A stretch of DNA of 64,000 nucleotides from Bacteriovorax sp. Seq25_V (lineage in GTDB: Bacteria; Bdellovibrionota; Bacteriovoracia; Bacteriovoracales; Bacteriovoracaceae). Below, in pieces: positions 53,517 through 61,934 of this stretch. The DNA lies in the NCBI RefSeq assembly GCF_000447795.1, contig NZ_AUNI01000014.1:62001-126000 (forward strand), read 5' to 3'. The position numbers were made by a program, and so were the translations under genes. Positions within the stretch are counted from its first letter, which is position 1; every line of letters begins with the position of its first letter. Below the pieces are notes generated by a model. That model made no database searches, had not been told where the DNA came from, and saw only the letters and a program-made list of their open reading frames with translations.

Positions 53517-54962
53517 TTAGAATTTTTCTGCGTAATATGGAAATGCTTCTTGGAAGTCTTTAAGTTGCTCAGCTGTTAATTGCTCCTGTCCAACTTGTCT
53601 CAAAAAGACAGTCTTGAAAGCGTTTAAACCTTCAAACATATATTCTTCTACTTCAAGTCCAACTTTAGCGTCAAACTCAGCATTCATAAGCTCTAACCAG
53701 TCAAGGATCACATTGAGCTTCATCACGTTAGTAAGTTGTGCCTTTTCAAGAATAAGATTAATTCTTGCGGCTGCGATTGCTCCGATTGTGTGAGTATCTT
53801 GGAATGTTCCAAGCGTACTACTTTGAGAATAATCATAAGTTGAAAAGAAAACCTCTGCGACCTCTTTAGAGAAGGCCTTAACCTTGAAGTTAGCAAAGAA
53901 TAAACTATCAACTTCTCTTTCATCATCAAAACCGAAAATTCCATCGAGGCTTGCTTTTGCTTTATCAAGTGTAAAGTATGCGAAAAGATCGGCAAAACCT
54001 TCATTAAAAGACGATAGAACATCTTGAGTTGTAACCTGACGTTGAGAGAAAGCTTCCTGAGATGATCCTGACGTATTCTTAAGGACACGGTTTAACTCTT
54101 TGTGACCTTCAAAACATGTATGCTTCAATGTTGCCTTAAGGTTTAACTGGCCTTGAGACTCAGGAAAAAATGAAGCAAAGATATGGTGTCCATATTCGTG
54201 AGAGGCTACAAATGGAATTTCCCAGTAATCAACGTGCTTATCTCCTAGGTAATTTTTAAATTCCTTACTATGAGGAATAAAATATAAACCGCTATTATAA
54301 TAAAAGGCATTATCCGTCATAACAGATTTTTCAGAGTAAACCATGTCATCACTACTTTCATGATAGTACTCATAAGTAGTGCTAACAATTGGATGAGTGA
54401 AAACAGTAATTGGTAGAACCTTATTTGCTTTTCCAGTAAGCTCAAGAGCGTGGAAGCTTAAGTCAAGAGATGTTAGGATGTCCGCCGCAATATGCTGAAC
54501 AGATTCCCTCTCAATTAATTGGTTTCCACAAATCTTTAGTGGTCCACCACTAACTCCACCAGATACATTTGTTCCACCAATAATTTGATTATCATCATTA
54601 AAAACAAGCTTGTAAGTATCACTCATTTCACGACCATAAATTGTCGAGTTTATGAATTTAGAGTCAGCTCTTTTTACAACTGGCGACCCGTCATAAAGAG
54701 CTTCGAGAGAAACTTTATCATTCAAAACGATGCCACTATTCTCATACGAATAGATATTAAAAAGCGCATCAAATTGAGTTGTGTCACCACAATCAAAATG
54801 CGTGTTCTTATATTGTAAAGGATTTGAAGAAAAAGAGAATTCATCCTGTTTTTTTACTGATTCAGCAACCGATGGTCTTGCATCATCAGAACTACTTCCA
54901 CAGCTTGTTAATACAAAAGCAGGAAGAATCATTAAAAGAGTTAGTCTGTTACGAAAATTCAT
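53517..54962 (-). CDS. Gluzincin-type metalloprotease lipoprotein
   Basis: A 481-aa predicted surface protease. A signal peptide ends VLTSC (Cys21). The zinc motif is HEYGHH (H255, E256, H259), and the third ligand is probably E321 in NEGFADLFAYF, a layout of gluzincins such as M4/M36-like families. It has no obvious known prodomain. Ser/Asp-rich residues follow the lipidation site as a linker. A secreted-proteolysis role is inferred. It is divergent from nothing; the next upstream gene, cpaF, ends about 105 bp away on the same strand. Confidence 0.8.
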   Translation of the reverse strand: MNFRNRLTLLMILPAFVLTSCGSSSDDARPSVAESVKKQDEFSFSSNPLQYKNTHFDCGDTTQFDALFNIYSYENSGIVLNDKVSLEALYDGSPVVKRADSKFINSTIYGREMSDTYKLVFNDDNQIIGGTNVSGGVSGGPLKICGNQLIERESVQHIAADILTSLDLSFHALELTGKANKVLPITVFTHPIVSTTYEYYHESSDDMVYSEKSVMTDNAFYYNSGLYFIPHSKEFKNYLGDKHVDYWEIPFVASHEYGHHIFASFFPESQGQLNLKATLKHTCFEGHKELNRVLKNTSGSSQEAFSQRQVTTQDVLSSFNEGFADLFAYFTLDKAKASLDGIFGFDDEREVDSLFFANFKVKAFSKEVAEVFFSTYDYSQSSTLGTFQDTHTIGAIAAARINLILEKAQLTNVMKLNVILDWLELMNAEFDAKVGLEVEEYMFEGLNAFKTVFLRQVGQEQLTAEQLKDFQEAFPYYAEKF

Positions 54963-55066
54963 TATAGTCCCCTAAGTTGTAGGGCACTAAGTATCAGAAA
55001 AACAAACGACTAACAAATAAAAAGAATAATCGAATAAAATTTAGCCTACATAAGTATCTAATTTTA

Positions 55067-56095
55067 TTATGTATTAAAATAGTCTCGTTTAATTAATCCG
55101 GCCTCGCTGAGTTTATTTATCTGTGATGGCACCACACCTGTTGAAACAAGTTCACCTTCAATAGTCTCAAGAATTGAAGAAGTTAATACTGTATTTCCCT
55201 CCATTGAATTAACCTCGAGTACTTGTTTTACAACTCTTTTACCACCTGGGCCCTTACCGAGTTGAATGATAAAGTCGATGGCCTGGGACATCTGTCTTCT
55301 GACCACGTGATAAGGGAGATCAAAACCGGCCATAAGATATAAAGTTTCAAGACGAGAAAGCGCCTCGACTGAAGAGTTTGCGTGAACAGAAGTCATTGAA
55401 CCTTCATGACCAGTATTCATGGCCTGTAAAAGATCAAATACTTCACCTCCTCTAACCTCGCCAATAATAATGCGATCAGGACGCATACGTAATGTATTCT
55501 TTACAAGTTCTCTTGTAGAAATAGTTTCACCTGTAGACTCAAGCCTCTTCCCTGCTTCAAGTCGAACATTATTAATTTGTGAAACACTTAACTCTAATGA
55601 GTCTTCAATCGTGATGATTCTTTGGTCTGGAGAAATCTCACGAACAAGCATATTCATAAATGTTGTTTTCCCAACACCTGTTCCTCCAGAAACAATAACA
55701 TTCATGCGAGAAGCAATTATTGACTTGAAAAACGGTACCCATTGCTCAGAAATTCCAAAAGACTGTGAATGGTCATCGAGAGTTAAATTTGCCGCAGTGT
55801 ATTTCCTAATCGTAATTGCACAGAAGTTTGTACAAAAAGGTTCGAGAACTATATTAATACGAGATCCATCAGGTAAATTACCATCTAGAATTGGATTATC
55901 ACCATCGCATTCTTTACGGTTGTAATCAGCGACTTCTTTGATAAAGGTAGAGATATCATTTCTTGAAAAAGAAGCATTGAGCCCAATAAACTCACCTGCT
56001 CGTTCAACAAAGATAGACTTTGGCCCATTGATAACGATCTCCGTAATTCCTTTCTTCGTTGCTAAATCTTCAAGCATTTTCCATACTGGATTCAA
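55067..56095 (-). CDS. cpaF: Orphan CpaF/TadA-type secretion ATPase
   Basis: A 342-aa ATPase of the type II/IV secretion superfamily. The core contains DGNLPDGSRINIVLEPF, Walker A SGGTGVGKTT (136-145), an Asp box with TIEDSLELSV, and the RPDRIIIGEVRGGEVFDLLQAMNTGHEGSMTSVHANS block. This is the minimal CpaF layout without the long N-terminal domain. No TadB/TadC membrane partners or pilins are adjacent; only a minus-strand unknown gene precedes it by 9 bp. It may energise gliding, pilus or secretion machinery encoded elsewhere. Confidence 0.9.
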   Translation of the reverse strand: MNPVWKMLEDLATKKGITEIVINGPKSIFVERAGEFIGLNASFSRNDISTFIKEVADYNRKECDGDNPILDGNLPDGSRINIVLEPFCTNFCAITIRKYTAANLTLDDHSQSFGISEQWVPFFKSIIASRMNVIVSGGTGVGKTTFMNMLVREISPDQRIITIEDSLELSVSQINNVRLEAGKRLESTGETISTRELVKNTLRMRPDRIIIGEVRGGEVFDLLQAMNTGHEGSMTSVHANSSVEALSRLETLYLMAGFDLPYHVVRRQMSQAIDFIIQLGKGPGGKRVVKQVLEVNSMEGNTVLTSSILETIEGELVSTGVVPSQINKLSEAGLIKRDYFNT

Positions 56096-56104
56096 ATTCT
56101 ACTC

Positions 56105-56785
56105 CTAGACTATTTTCATGGTGAAAAGTTCCGTCTCGCCAATACTGGCTCCATAAGTCAGGAAATTTTTTGCCATAATTTCTTTTTGTTCTTCACTTAA
56201 ATTAATATAAATCGACTCGTAAGAAAAATTCTGCTCGATATAAGCGCTAAGCTTATCTTCTCCAAGAAAACTCACAAGGTGATGAATAAGAATAATAATG
56301 TAATCTACGTTAATTACTTTCTCAGTCATATTCTTTAAGTACTTCATCGTGATTTCATTTGGATAAAGAGGATGCTTAGTAATATCATTCACCCCTTGAT
56401 CTGCACAATCGAGTTTCATATACATTCCAAAAAGCACGAGACGAGAATAACCCGAAACCGTTGCAAAGCGAAAGTTCTGTTCAAACTCTAAAATATCATC
56501 AACTAAAGTAAAATCTACTTTTTCGATATGTGCACTCTTATAAACGATTCCCATATAGAATGAAAGAATTCTATCCCTAACACCATGCCAACCAAGCTTC
56601 TTCATATGAGCATGAACATCTACTTCTTCACCGTTACTTAGTAGACGATTCACAATCCCCATTAGAGAAGGATGTTCCAAAATGTAACTTTGAAGACCTG
56701 TATGAAAACGACTTGTAGTCGACATATCAACACGAAGTAACCGAGTGTACTCATCAGGCATATCAATATAATTATATTCTTCCAT
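56105..56785 (-). CDS. Hypothetical protein upstream of cpaF
   Basis: A 226-aa soluble protein with no signal peptide, probably all alpha-helical (for example IHHLVSFLGEDKLSAYIEQNF). No family is recognised. It begins at ATG 56785 and lies 9 bp before the cpaF start on the same strand, so it is presumably co-expressed and may be a partner of the ATPase. Confidence 0.65.
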   Translation of the reverse strand: MEEYNYIDMPDEYTRLLRVDMSTTSRFHTGLQSYILEHPSLMGIVNRLLSNGEEVDVHAHMKKLGWHGVRDRILSFYMGIVYKSAHIEKVDFTLVDDILEFEQNFRFATVSGYSRLVLFGMYMKLDCADQGVNDITKHPLYPNEITMKYLKNMTEKVINVDYIIILIHHLVSFLGEDKLSAYIEQNFSYESIYINLSEEQKEIMAKNFLTYGASIGETELFTMKIV

Positions 56786-56869
56786 AAGACTATTCTAATA
56801 AACTTTAGCGCTACCAACAATAACGAAATTTGGTATAATGAATAAAAAGAAAATAGATGTGAGAAAAGT

Positions 56870-57361
56870 TTGAAAATACCAATTTTAGAAGAAATTAAAA
56901 TTACAACTCTCGATATGAGTGAGCTACGTGCTTTATTTACAAAATTTAAAGTTGGTAATACCCCTTGCTATACGGATCTTTCAAATTTAAGTGCAGAACG
57001 ACTCATTGAAGTAACAACAGTCCTAGAACTTGTTTTAAACGATATGAATATTTCGCCAAAATTTCCATATCCTTACTATCTCATCACACCTCATTTAGAA
57101 GTGAATACTTTCTTTCCTCTCTTAAAAAGCGTTGAAAGGATACCAAATTACTTCAAGATAGAGAGTAAACGAGTAACTAATAAAGAACAAAAAATTCTAG
57201 ATAAAATTGAAGTTATCTGCTCACAGATACAAAACCAAGAGGTTCAATCACGCCTTGAAGAATATAGAATGAGTATATTGCCACAGAGGTTTATTAAATC
57301 TCTGGCAAAAGAAGGTATGTTTCTTGAAAAAGTATTAAAACAGCTATCAGGTGAATCATGA
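56870..57361 (+). CDS. Hypothetical cytoplasmic protein
   Basis: A 163-aa soluble protein of unknown family with predicted helices and Pro-rich turns (NISPKFPYPYYLITPHLE). The frame opens at TTG 56870 with only a weak ribosome site. An internal ATG exists later (around DMSELRAL), so the N-terminus is uncertain. It is divergent from the cpaF-linked gene with 84 bp between. Its TGA overlaps the ATG of the next gene. Confidence 0.6.
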   Translation: MKIPILEEIKITTLDMSELRALFTKFKVGNTPCYTDLSNLSAERLIEVTTVLELVLNDMNISPKFPYPYYLITPHLEVNTFFPLLKSVERIPNYFKIESKRVTNKEQKILDKIEVICSQIQNQEVQSRLEEYRMSILPQRFIKSLAKEGMFLEKVLKQLSGES

Positions 57362-57738
57362 ACAAGAAAACAAAACTTAACCTTACTCCAAAAATGAAAG
57401 AAGAGCTCAAAGGTTTTGAAGAATTAATCGAAGGATTTCTTGATGAACAAGAAGAACAAAAGATAAAGAGCCAGCTTTCAAATGATAAAAATTATGATTC
57501 ATACAAAAACTATAACCATCTTGAGTTAGAGCGAGAAAGAGTTCAGAAGCTTTCTTCGATGATTAGTAGAAAGATTCCAAATGTTATTGAACATAATATG
57601 AGTGGTAGCATTGTAGAAAAGCTCACAAGCTACAACTATAATATCAAAGAAGAGATTGTGGATGAAATTAAAAAATTTGATTCTGTCTTCAACAAGAATA
57701 TCCGTGTACTATTTAATAAGGCTTTTAGAGTTAAATAA
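57358..57738 (+). CDS. Hypothetical charged protein
   Basis: A 126-aa soluble protein, rich in Lys and Glu, likely coiled-coil or helical (KEELKGFEELIEGFLDEQEEQKIKSQL). ATG overlaps the TGA of the preceding gene (ATGA, 57358-57361), so the two are coupled. No family is recognised. It is followed 9 bp later by the ytfJ gene. Confidence 0.65.
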   Translation: MNKKTKLNLTPKMKEELKGFEELIEGFLDEQEEQKIKSQLSNDKNYDSYKNYNHLELERERVQKLSSMISRKIPNVIEHNMSGSIVEKLTSYNYNIKEEIVDEIKKFDSVFNKNIRVLFNKAFRVK

Positions 57739-57747
57739 GGAGACATT

Positions 57748-58251
57748 ATGAAACTAAAACTACTTCTAGCTGTGCTAGTAGCGCAACTATCATTTTCACA
57801 AACAATGCTTAAAGAAATTAAGCTTTCTGGAGACCAAGGAGGAAGAATCACTGGTCAAGACTGGTCGAGCACAGAGCTTGTGAACAAGGTTCATGTACTT
57901 TTCTATGTAGATCCAGATGAAAAAGATATGAACGAGCACGTAGGTCAGGCCCTTAAGAAAGAACAATTCTCTCGTGACAACTACCAGTCACTTGCTGTAA
58001 TTAATATGGGCGCAACTTGGAAGCCAAACTTTATTCTCGAGTCAGTTCTTGAAGGAAAGCAAAAAGAATACCCTGATACAATTTATGTAAAAGACTTTAA
58101 TAAAGCACTAGTTAAAGAGTGGAATCTACAAGATGATTCGAGCAATGTTCTTCTATTCAACAAGAAAGGTGAACTAATCTACAAAATCGAAGGAAAAGCA
58201 ACTGATGAGCAGGTCACAGAGCTTATCGGACTAGTAAAAGCAAATCTATAA
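57748..58251 (+). CDS. ytfJ: YtfJ-family periplasmic protein
   Basis: A 167-aa exported protein with signal peptide (LLLAVLVAQLSFS). It has a thioredoxin-like outline without CxxC cysteines: VHVLFYVDPDEKDMNEHV, then LAVINMGATWKPNFILESVLEGKQKEYPD and VKEWNLQDDSSNVLLFNKKGELIYK. This order matches the YtfJ family, whose function is unknown. A strong AAGGAG precedes ATG. It is the last gene of a three-gene run with the two unknown proteins and is closed by a terminator. Confidence 0.83.
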   Translation: MKLKLLLAVLVAQLSFSQTMLKEIKLSGDQGGRITGQDWSSTELVNKVHVLFYVDPDEKDMNEHVGQALKKEQFSRDNYQSLAVINMGATWKPNFILESVLEGKQKEYPDTIYVKDFNKALVKEWNLQDDSSNVLLFNKKGELIYKIEGKATDEQVTELIGLVKANL

Positions 58252-58256
58252 AAAGC

Positions 58257-58285
58257 AAAGGGGTCATCAAGACCCCTTTATTATT
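58257..58285. terminator. Bidirectional terminator after ytfJ
   Basis: AAAGGGGTC/GACCCCTTT around ATCAA, with A-rich sequence before it and TTATTATT after, so it can serve ytfJ (plus) and the FG-GAP lipoprotein (minus), which stops at 58281. Confidence 0.88.
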
Positions 58286-59975
58286 CTTTCAACAAAATAC
58301 TATCAAATTTAAAATCAAATGGTTCTTTATAAGTTTTTCTCAATAACTCTTTGCCATTCATTGTTGGCCATATAACTTCAATTTTTTGAACTTGAGATTT
58401 GCCTAGGCCAAATAATAAGTAATGTGAGTTCTGAGATGGGAATGGACCATAACTTGGCTGAAAATATCGTGATTGAACCTCTCCCGTCTTTGCTGTCACG
58501 ATAACCTTAGCACCAATTCCGGAGATATTGGCCTTTTTTCCCTGAAGAGCAACTTTGATTGAATTATTTTCATCTTGAGTGTTATTTTTGAAAAGGTACA
58601 TTCTCTTTTTAATTTTAGAATTTCTCGTTGAGACTTGAGATACCAAGATATCGTCTTTTCCATCATTATTATAATCAAAAACAATAACTCCAGACGGATT
58701 TACGATATCGATTCCAAGTGGCTTGGCCAAATCTTGAAATGAATGATCATTGTGTTGATGAAATAACACAAGTCTCGACTTTGTTGGAAAGCCCGTATTC
58801 TCAACAAGTAGATCTTGGAGACCATCATTATTGTAATCAAACCAAACTCCACGTTGATCACCTTGATCCCAGTTCGTATCCCCTGCATCACTTGTATAGT
58901 CGGTTCTAATGAAAGTAGGAATTCGACCTAGCCCCTCACCAGTTAAGATACTAGAGCGGTCGCGATTTTCATTATCATAGGAGTGGGAAACTTCACCAAG
59001 AGCGATGTCCATGATTCCATCGTTATTATAGTCAGTGCAAACCGAAAATGTAGAATTACCATTTCCTTTAGGAATTAAACGCCCTTCAATATCTCCGGCG
59101 AATCCACTTTCCATCCCCACATCTTCAAAAGTGTATATGCCTTTTTCAAATCTCCCTAACCAAAGCTTATTCGGATACCCCGACGAGTTTGTAACAAGGA
59201 TATCAAGCAGACCATCCCCATTAAGGTCACAATGTGAAACACCAAAAGTAGGAGCAGCGTTGATATACTCTCCATCTTTTTTTAGTCTTTCATCTTCAAG
59301 TGCACCTGAGACATTTGTAATTTTAGAATTTTTATAAGTGAATAGTTCATCAGGTAAGGGCTTAGCATAGTTATCCCCTTTTGAGAGGTCATACCAGTTT
59401 CCAACATAAATATCGAGTACACCATCATAATCATAATCGAATAGGGATACCGAAGTCACTGGCATATTCTTCACAAACTTATAAAGCTCATGATACTTAA
59501 AGATCAAATTTCCGCGACGTTTTTGCCCGATATAAACTTGTAATGGAGTTTTAGTAAGCTCAGTCTTCTGGTTATGTACACCTACAAGAATATCCGGTAT
59601 TCCATCGCGATTAAAATCATCAATAATTAAAAAAGACGCTTTTACAGGACGATCAAAGAAAATGGACTTTGAAACACTGAAACCCTTAGCCGTCCTCTCA
59701 AGAAAAACTGGAGTTGAGTATTGTTCCGGGAGAATAATAAGGTCTTGCATTCCATCAGCGTTCAAATCATAAGCATAGTTTCGAACAGAAGAAAAACTAC
59801 TGAGCCCTACCTCTTCAGTGACATCAACAAAAGATGCAGATGGGCTGGTTGGCCCAAAGGATACATCTACAAAAGACTTTAAGATCTTATCGGAATTAAC
59901 AACTGGCTCCGGTTTTTTTACATTTCCGGAGCAGGCAGTTAATAAAATTAAAACGACAAGAGCTGAAGCTTTCAT
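58281..59975 (-). CDS. FG-GAP/VCBS-repeat lipoprotein with ASPIC-like tail
   Basis: A 564-aa exported lipoprotein (lipobox LLTACSG). Repeated calcium-binding-type units are seen: DLNADGMQDLII, DFNRDGIPDILVG, DYDYDGVLDIYVG, DLNGDGLLDILV, DYNNDGIMDIAL, DYNNDGLQDLLV and DYNNDGKDDILVS, giving a seven-bladed propeller. The C-terminus (ANISGIGAKVIVTAKTGEVQSR...LLFGLGKSQVQKIEVIWP) matches the ASPIC/UnbV domain. Such proteins usually bind surfaces or ligands. Its stop lies inside the bidirectional terminator, and its ATG overlaps the acyl-CoA dehydrogenase stop by one base. Confidence 0.88.
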   Translation of the reverse strand: MKASALVVLILLTACSGNVKKPEPVVNSDKILKSFVDVSFGPTSPSASFVDVTEEVGLSSFSSVRNYAYDLNADGMQDLIILPEQYSTPVFLERTAKGFSVSKSIFFDRPVKASFLIIDDFNRDGIPDILVGVHNQKTELTKTPLQVYIGQKRRGNLIFKYHELYKFVKNMPVTSVSLFDYDYDGVLDIYVGNWYDLSKGDNYAKPLPDELFTYKNSKITNVSGALEDERLKKDGEYINAAPTFGVSHCDLNGDGLLDILVTNSSGYPNKLWLGRFEKGIYTFEDVGMESGFAGDIEGRLIPKGNGNSTFSVCTDYNNDGIMDIALGEVSHSYDNENRDRSSILTGEGLGRIPTFIRTDYTSDAGDTNWDQGDQRGVWFDYNNDGLQDLLVENTGFPTKSRLVLFHQHNDHSFQDLAKPLGIDIVNPSGVIVFDYNNDGKDDILVSQVSTRNSKIKKRMYLFKNNTQDENNSIKVALQGKKANISGIGAKVIVTAKTGEVQSRYFQPSYGPFPSQNSHYLLFGLGKSQVQKIEVIWPTMNGKELLRKTYKEPFDFKFDSILLKE

Positions 59976-61741
59976 TAGTACTCGATAATATCGAGACCGT
60001 AACCATCATTATCACAAACGTGCTTAGAAGCTGTTGTGATAGTTTTATCTTCATTACTAGTCATACCTTTAAGGTTGTTAATGAAGTTTTGACGAGACTC
60101 TTTCAATGTAATTTTTGCTAAGCTTAGAACATAGTCTTTCTTTGCTTGGTCAATTTTATCATTATTAAGAATCGAAGTTGTTCTTGAAATTACAGCGATC
60201 ATTACATAAAGATCAATAACCATATTAGCTAGTCTTTTTTGTGGAAGTTCATGATCAATAATTTTCTTACCATATTTAATTAGAGCATTCTCAACCTGAA
60301 TTGCAAAACCACCAAGCATTGAGTTGAAGTAACCTGCATACTCTTCTAGTTCAGGGTGAGCCTTCGTAATTGATCTTTGTCCGATCATTTTTGAAACTCT
60401 ATTCTTTGCGAAATTTGTAAGAACACCAAGTGACTTAATTGGATCTTGAAGTGCGCTTGAGATATCAGAAACTTTTCCAAGCTCTTTAAGTGCATCAGAT
60501 GGACCTCTCACTCCAGAGAGAGCAAGGAAGCATCTAAGAATCTCATTTGTTCCTTCAAAAATTAGGTTAATTCTTGAGTCTCTCATAATTCTTTCATATG
60601 GGTACTCTTTCATGTAACCATTACCAGCTGCAATTTGAAGACCCGTATCAACCACTTTCCATAGTGATTCAGAACCGTAAATTTTACAAACAGCAGTTTC
60701 TAAGAAGTAGTCATTAAGACCTTTGCACATATTACCTGTTGTCATGTATACGATAGATTCAGTCGCGTAACATCTCGCTGCCATCTCAGCAAGTTTTTCT
60801 TGAATCATTCCAAACTCAGCAATTGGCTTATCAAATTGCTTTCTACCTTTAGCATGTTCAGTCGCTAGTTTTAGAATTGACTTCATTCCACCAACACAAC
60901 CAGCACCTAGAGAAAGACGTCCCGAATTAAGAACGTTCATCGCAATCTTGAAACCTTTTCCAAGCTCACCAATAATATTTTCTTTTGGAACAATTACTTT
61001 ATCAAAGTATACGGCACGAGTCTCACTCGCTCTAATTCCCATCTTGTTCTCTTTTTCACCAAAAGATACACCTTCCATTGATTTTTCTACGATAAAACAA
61101 GAGATTCTCTCTTTGATCTCACCATCAACTTCGTGATCTGTTTTAGCAAAAACTGAGTAGAACTCTGCAGTTCCAGCATTTGTAATCCAAAGCTTTTGAC
61201 CATTTAATGTATAAGTCCCATCACCATTATCAACAGCTTTTGTTTTAATTGAATAAGCATCAGATCCAGAACCTGGCTCAGTTAAACAAAAAGAAGCTAA
61301 TTTCTCACCTGAAGCTAGTGCAGGTAACCACTTTGCTTTTTGCTCTGGCGTTCCTTCATTAATAAGAGCACGGTAGCCAATTGATTGGTGAGCCCCTAGC
61401 ATTGTAGCAACAGATCCATCAAAAGAGGCAACTTCAGCAAATACTCTACTATATAATGAGTAATCTAATTGAAGACCACCAAACTCTTCTTCTACGGCCA
61501 TACCGCAAAGCCCAAGTTCCGCAAGCCCTTGTACAACTTCGTCTGGGATTTTTGACTCATGGTCCATCTTTTCGCCATCGATAGAATCTTCACAGTATTT
61601 TGAAACTGCGTTCACCATTTCTTTTGCAAACTCTTGTTGCTCTGAAGAAAAGTGTGGGAATGGGAAAATTGAGTTCTCATCTACTTCACCGTAGAAAAGA
61701 CTACCAACAACTGAATTCATCATAGTTTTTGACTCTGACAT
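59975..61741 (-). CDS. Acyl-CoA dehydrogenase, long-chain (VLCAD/ACAD9-like)
   Basis: FAD enzyme of fatty-acid beta-oxidation, 588 aa. Motifs include the FAD-binding CLTEPGSGSDAYSIKT and LWITNAG, and the YPYERIMRDSRINLIFEGTNEILR segment with the candidate catalytic glutamate. The C-terminal extension of about 180 residues beyond the usual short-chain core fits the VLCAD/ACAD9 type rather than FadE. Its length is full. A 16-bp perfect palindrome sits 22 bp upstream of the ATG. It is followed directly by the FG-GAP lipoprotein gene. Confidence 0.93.
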   Translation of the reverse strand: MSESKTMMNSVVGSLFYGEVDENSIFPFPHFSSEQQEFAKEMVNAVSKYCEDSIDGEKMDHESKIPDEVVQGLAELGLCGMAVEEEFGGLQLDYSLYSRVFAEVASFDGSVATMLGAHQSIGYRALINEGTPEQKAKWLPALASGEKLASFCLTEPGSGSDAYSIKTKAVDNGDGTYTLNGQKLWITNAGTAEFYSVFAKTDHEVDGEIKERISCFIVEKSMEGVSFGEKENKMGIRASETRAVYFDKVIVPKENIIGELGKGFKIAMNVLNSGRLSLGAGCVGGMKSILKLATEHAKGRKQFDKPIAEFGMIQEKLAEMAARCYATESIVYMTTGNMCKGLNDYFLETAVCKIYGSESLWKVVDTGLQIAAGNGYMKEYPYERIMRDSRINLIFEGTNEILRCFLALSGVRGPSDALKELGKVSDISSALQDPIKSLGVLTNFAKNRVSKMIGQRSITKAHPELEEYAGYFNSMLGGFAIQVENALIKYGKKIIDHELPQKRLANMVIDLYVMIAVISRTTSILNNDKIDQAKKDYVLSLAKITLKESRQNFINNLKGMTSNEDKTITTASKHVCDNDGYGLDIIEY

Positions 61742-61762
61742 TTTATATCCTTTTATGCTTGA

Positions 61763-61778
61763 AATATTTTAAAATATT
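61763..61778. promoter_or_regulatory. 16-bp perfect palindrome before the acyl-CoA dehydrogenase
   Basis: AATATTTTAAAATATT, symmetric over all 16 bases, 22 bp upstream of the minus-strand ATG. It could be a repressor operator overlapping the promoter. It is made only of A and T, so chance is not excluded. Confidence 0.35.
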
Positions 61779-61868
61779 CTAGCACGAGATTATGCAAAAA
61801 AAGAAGATTTAAAATAACTGACCAAATACATCAATAATAGTAGACAAAATTACCATGTCATTACTTAG

Positions 61869-61897
61869 TTGAAGGTTTCCGACTTATTGCCTAAAAT
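61869..61897 (+). promoter_or_regulatory. Predicted sigma-70 promoter of gspC
   Basis: TTGAAG (61869-61874), 17-bp spacer, TAAAAT (61892-61897). The gspC ATG is at 61935. Both hexamers and spacing fit housekeeping promoters. Confidence 0.5.
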
Positions 61898-61934
61898 ATA
61901 GTAAGGCATTATTTTTTTTAACAAAAGTTTTACT

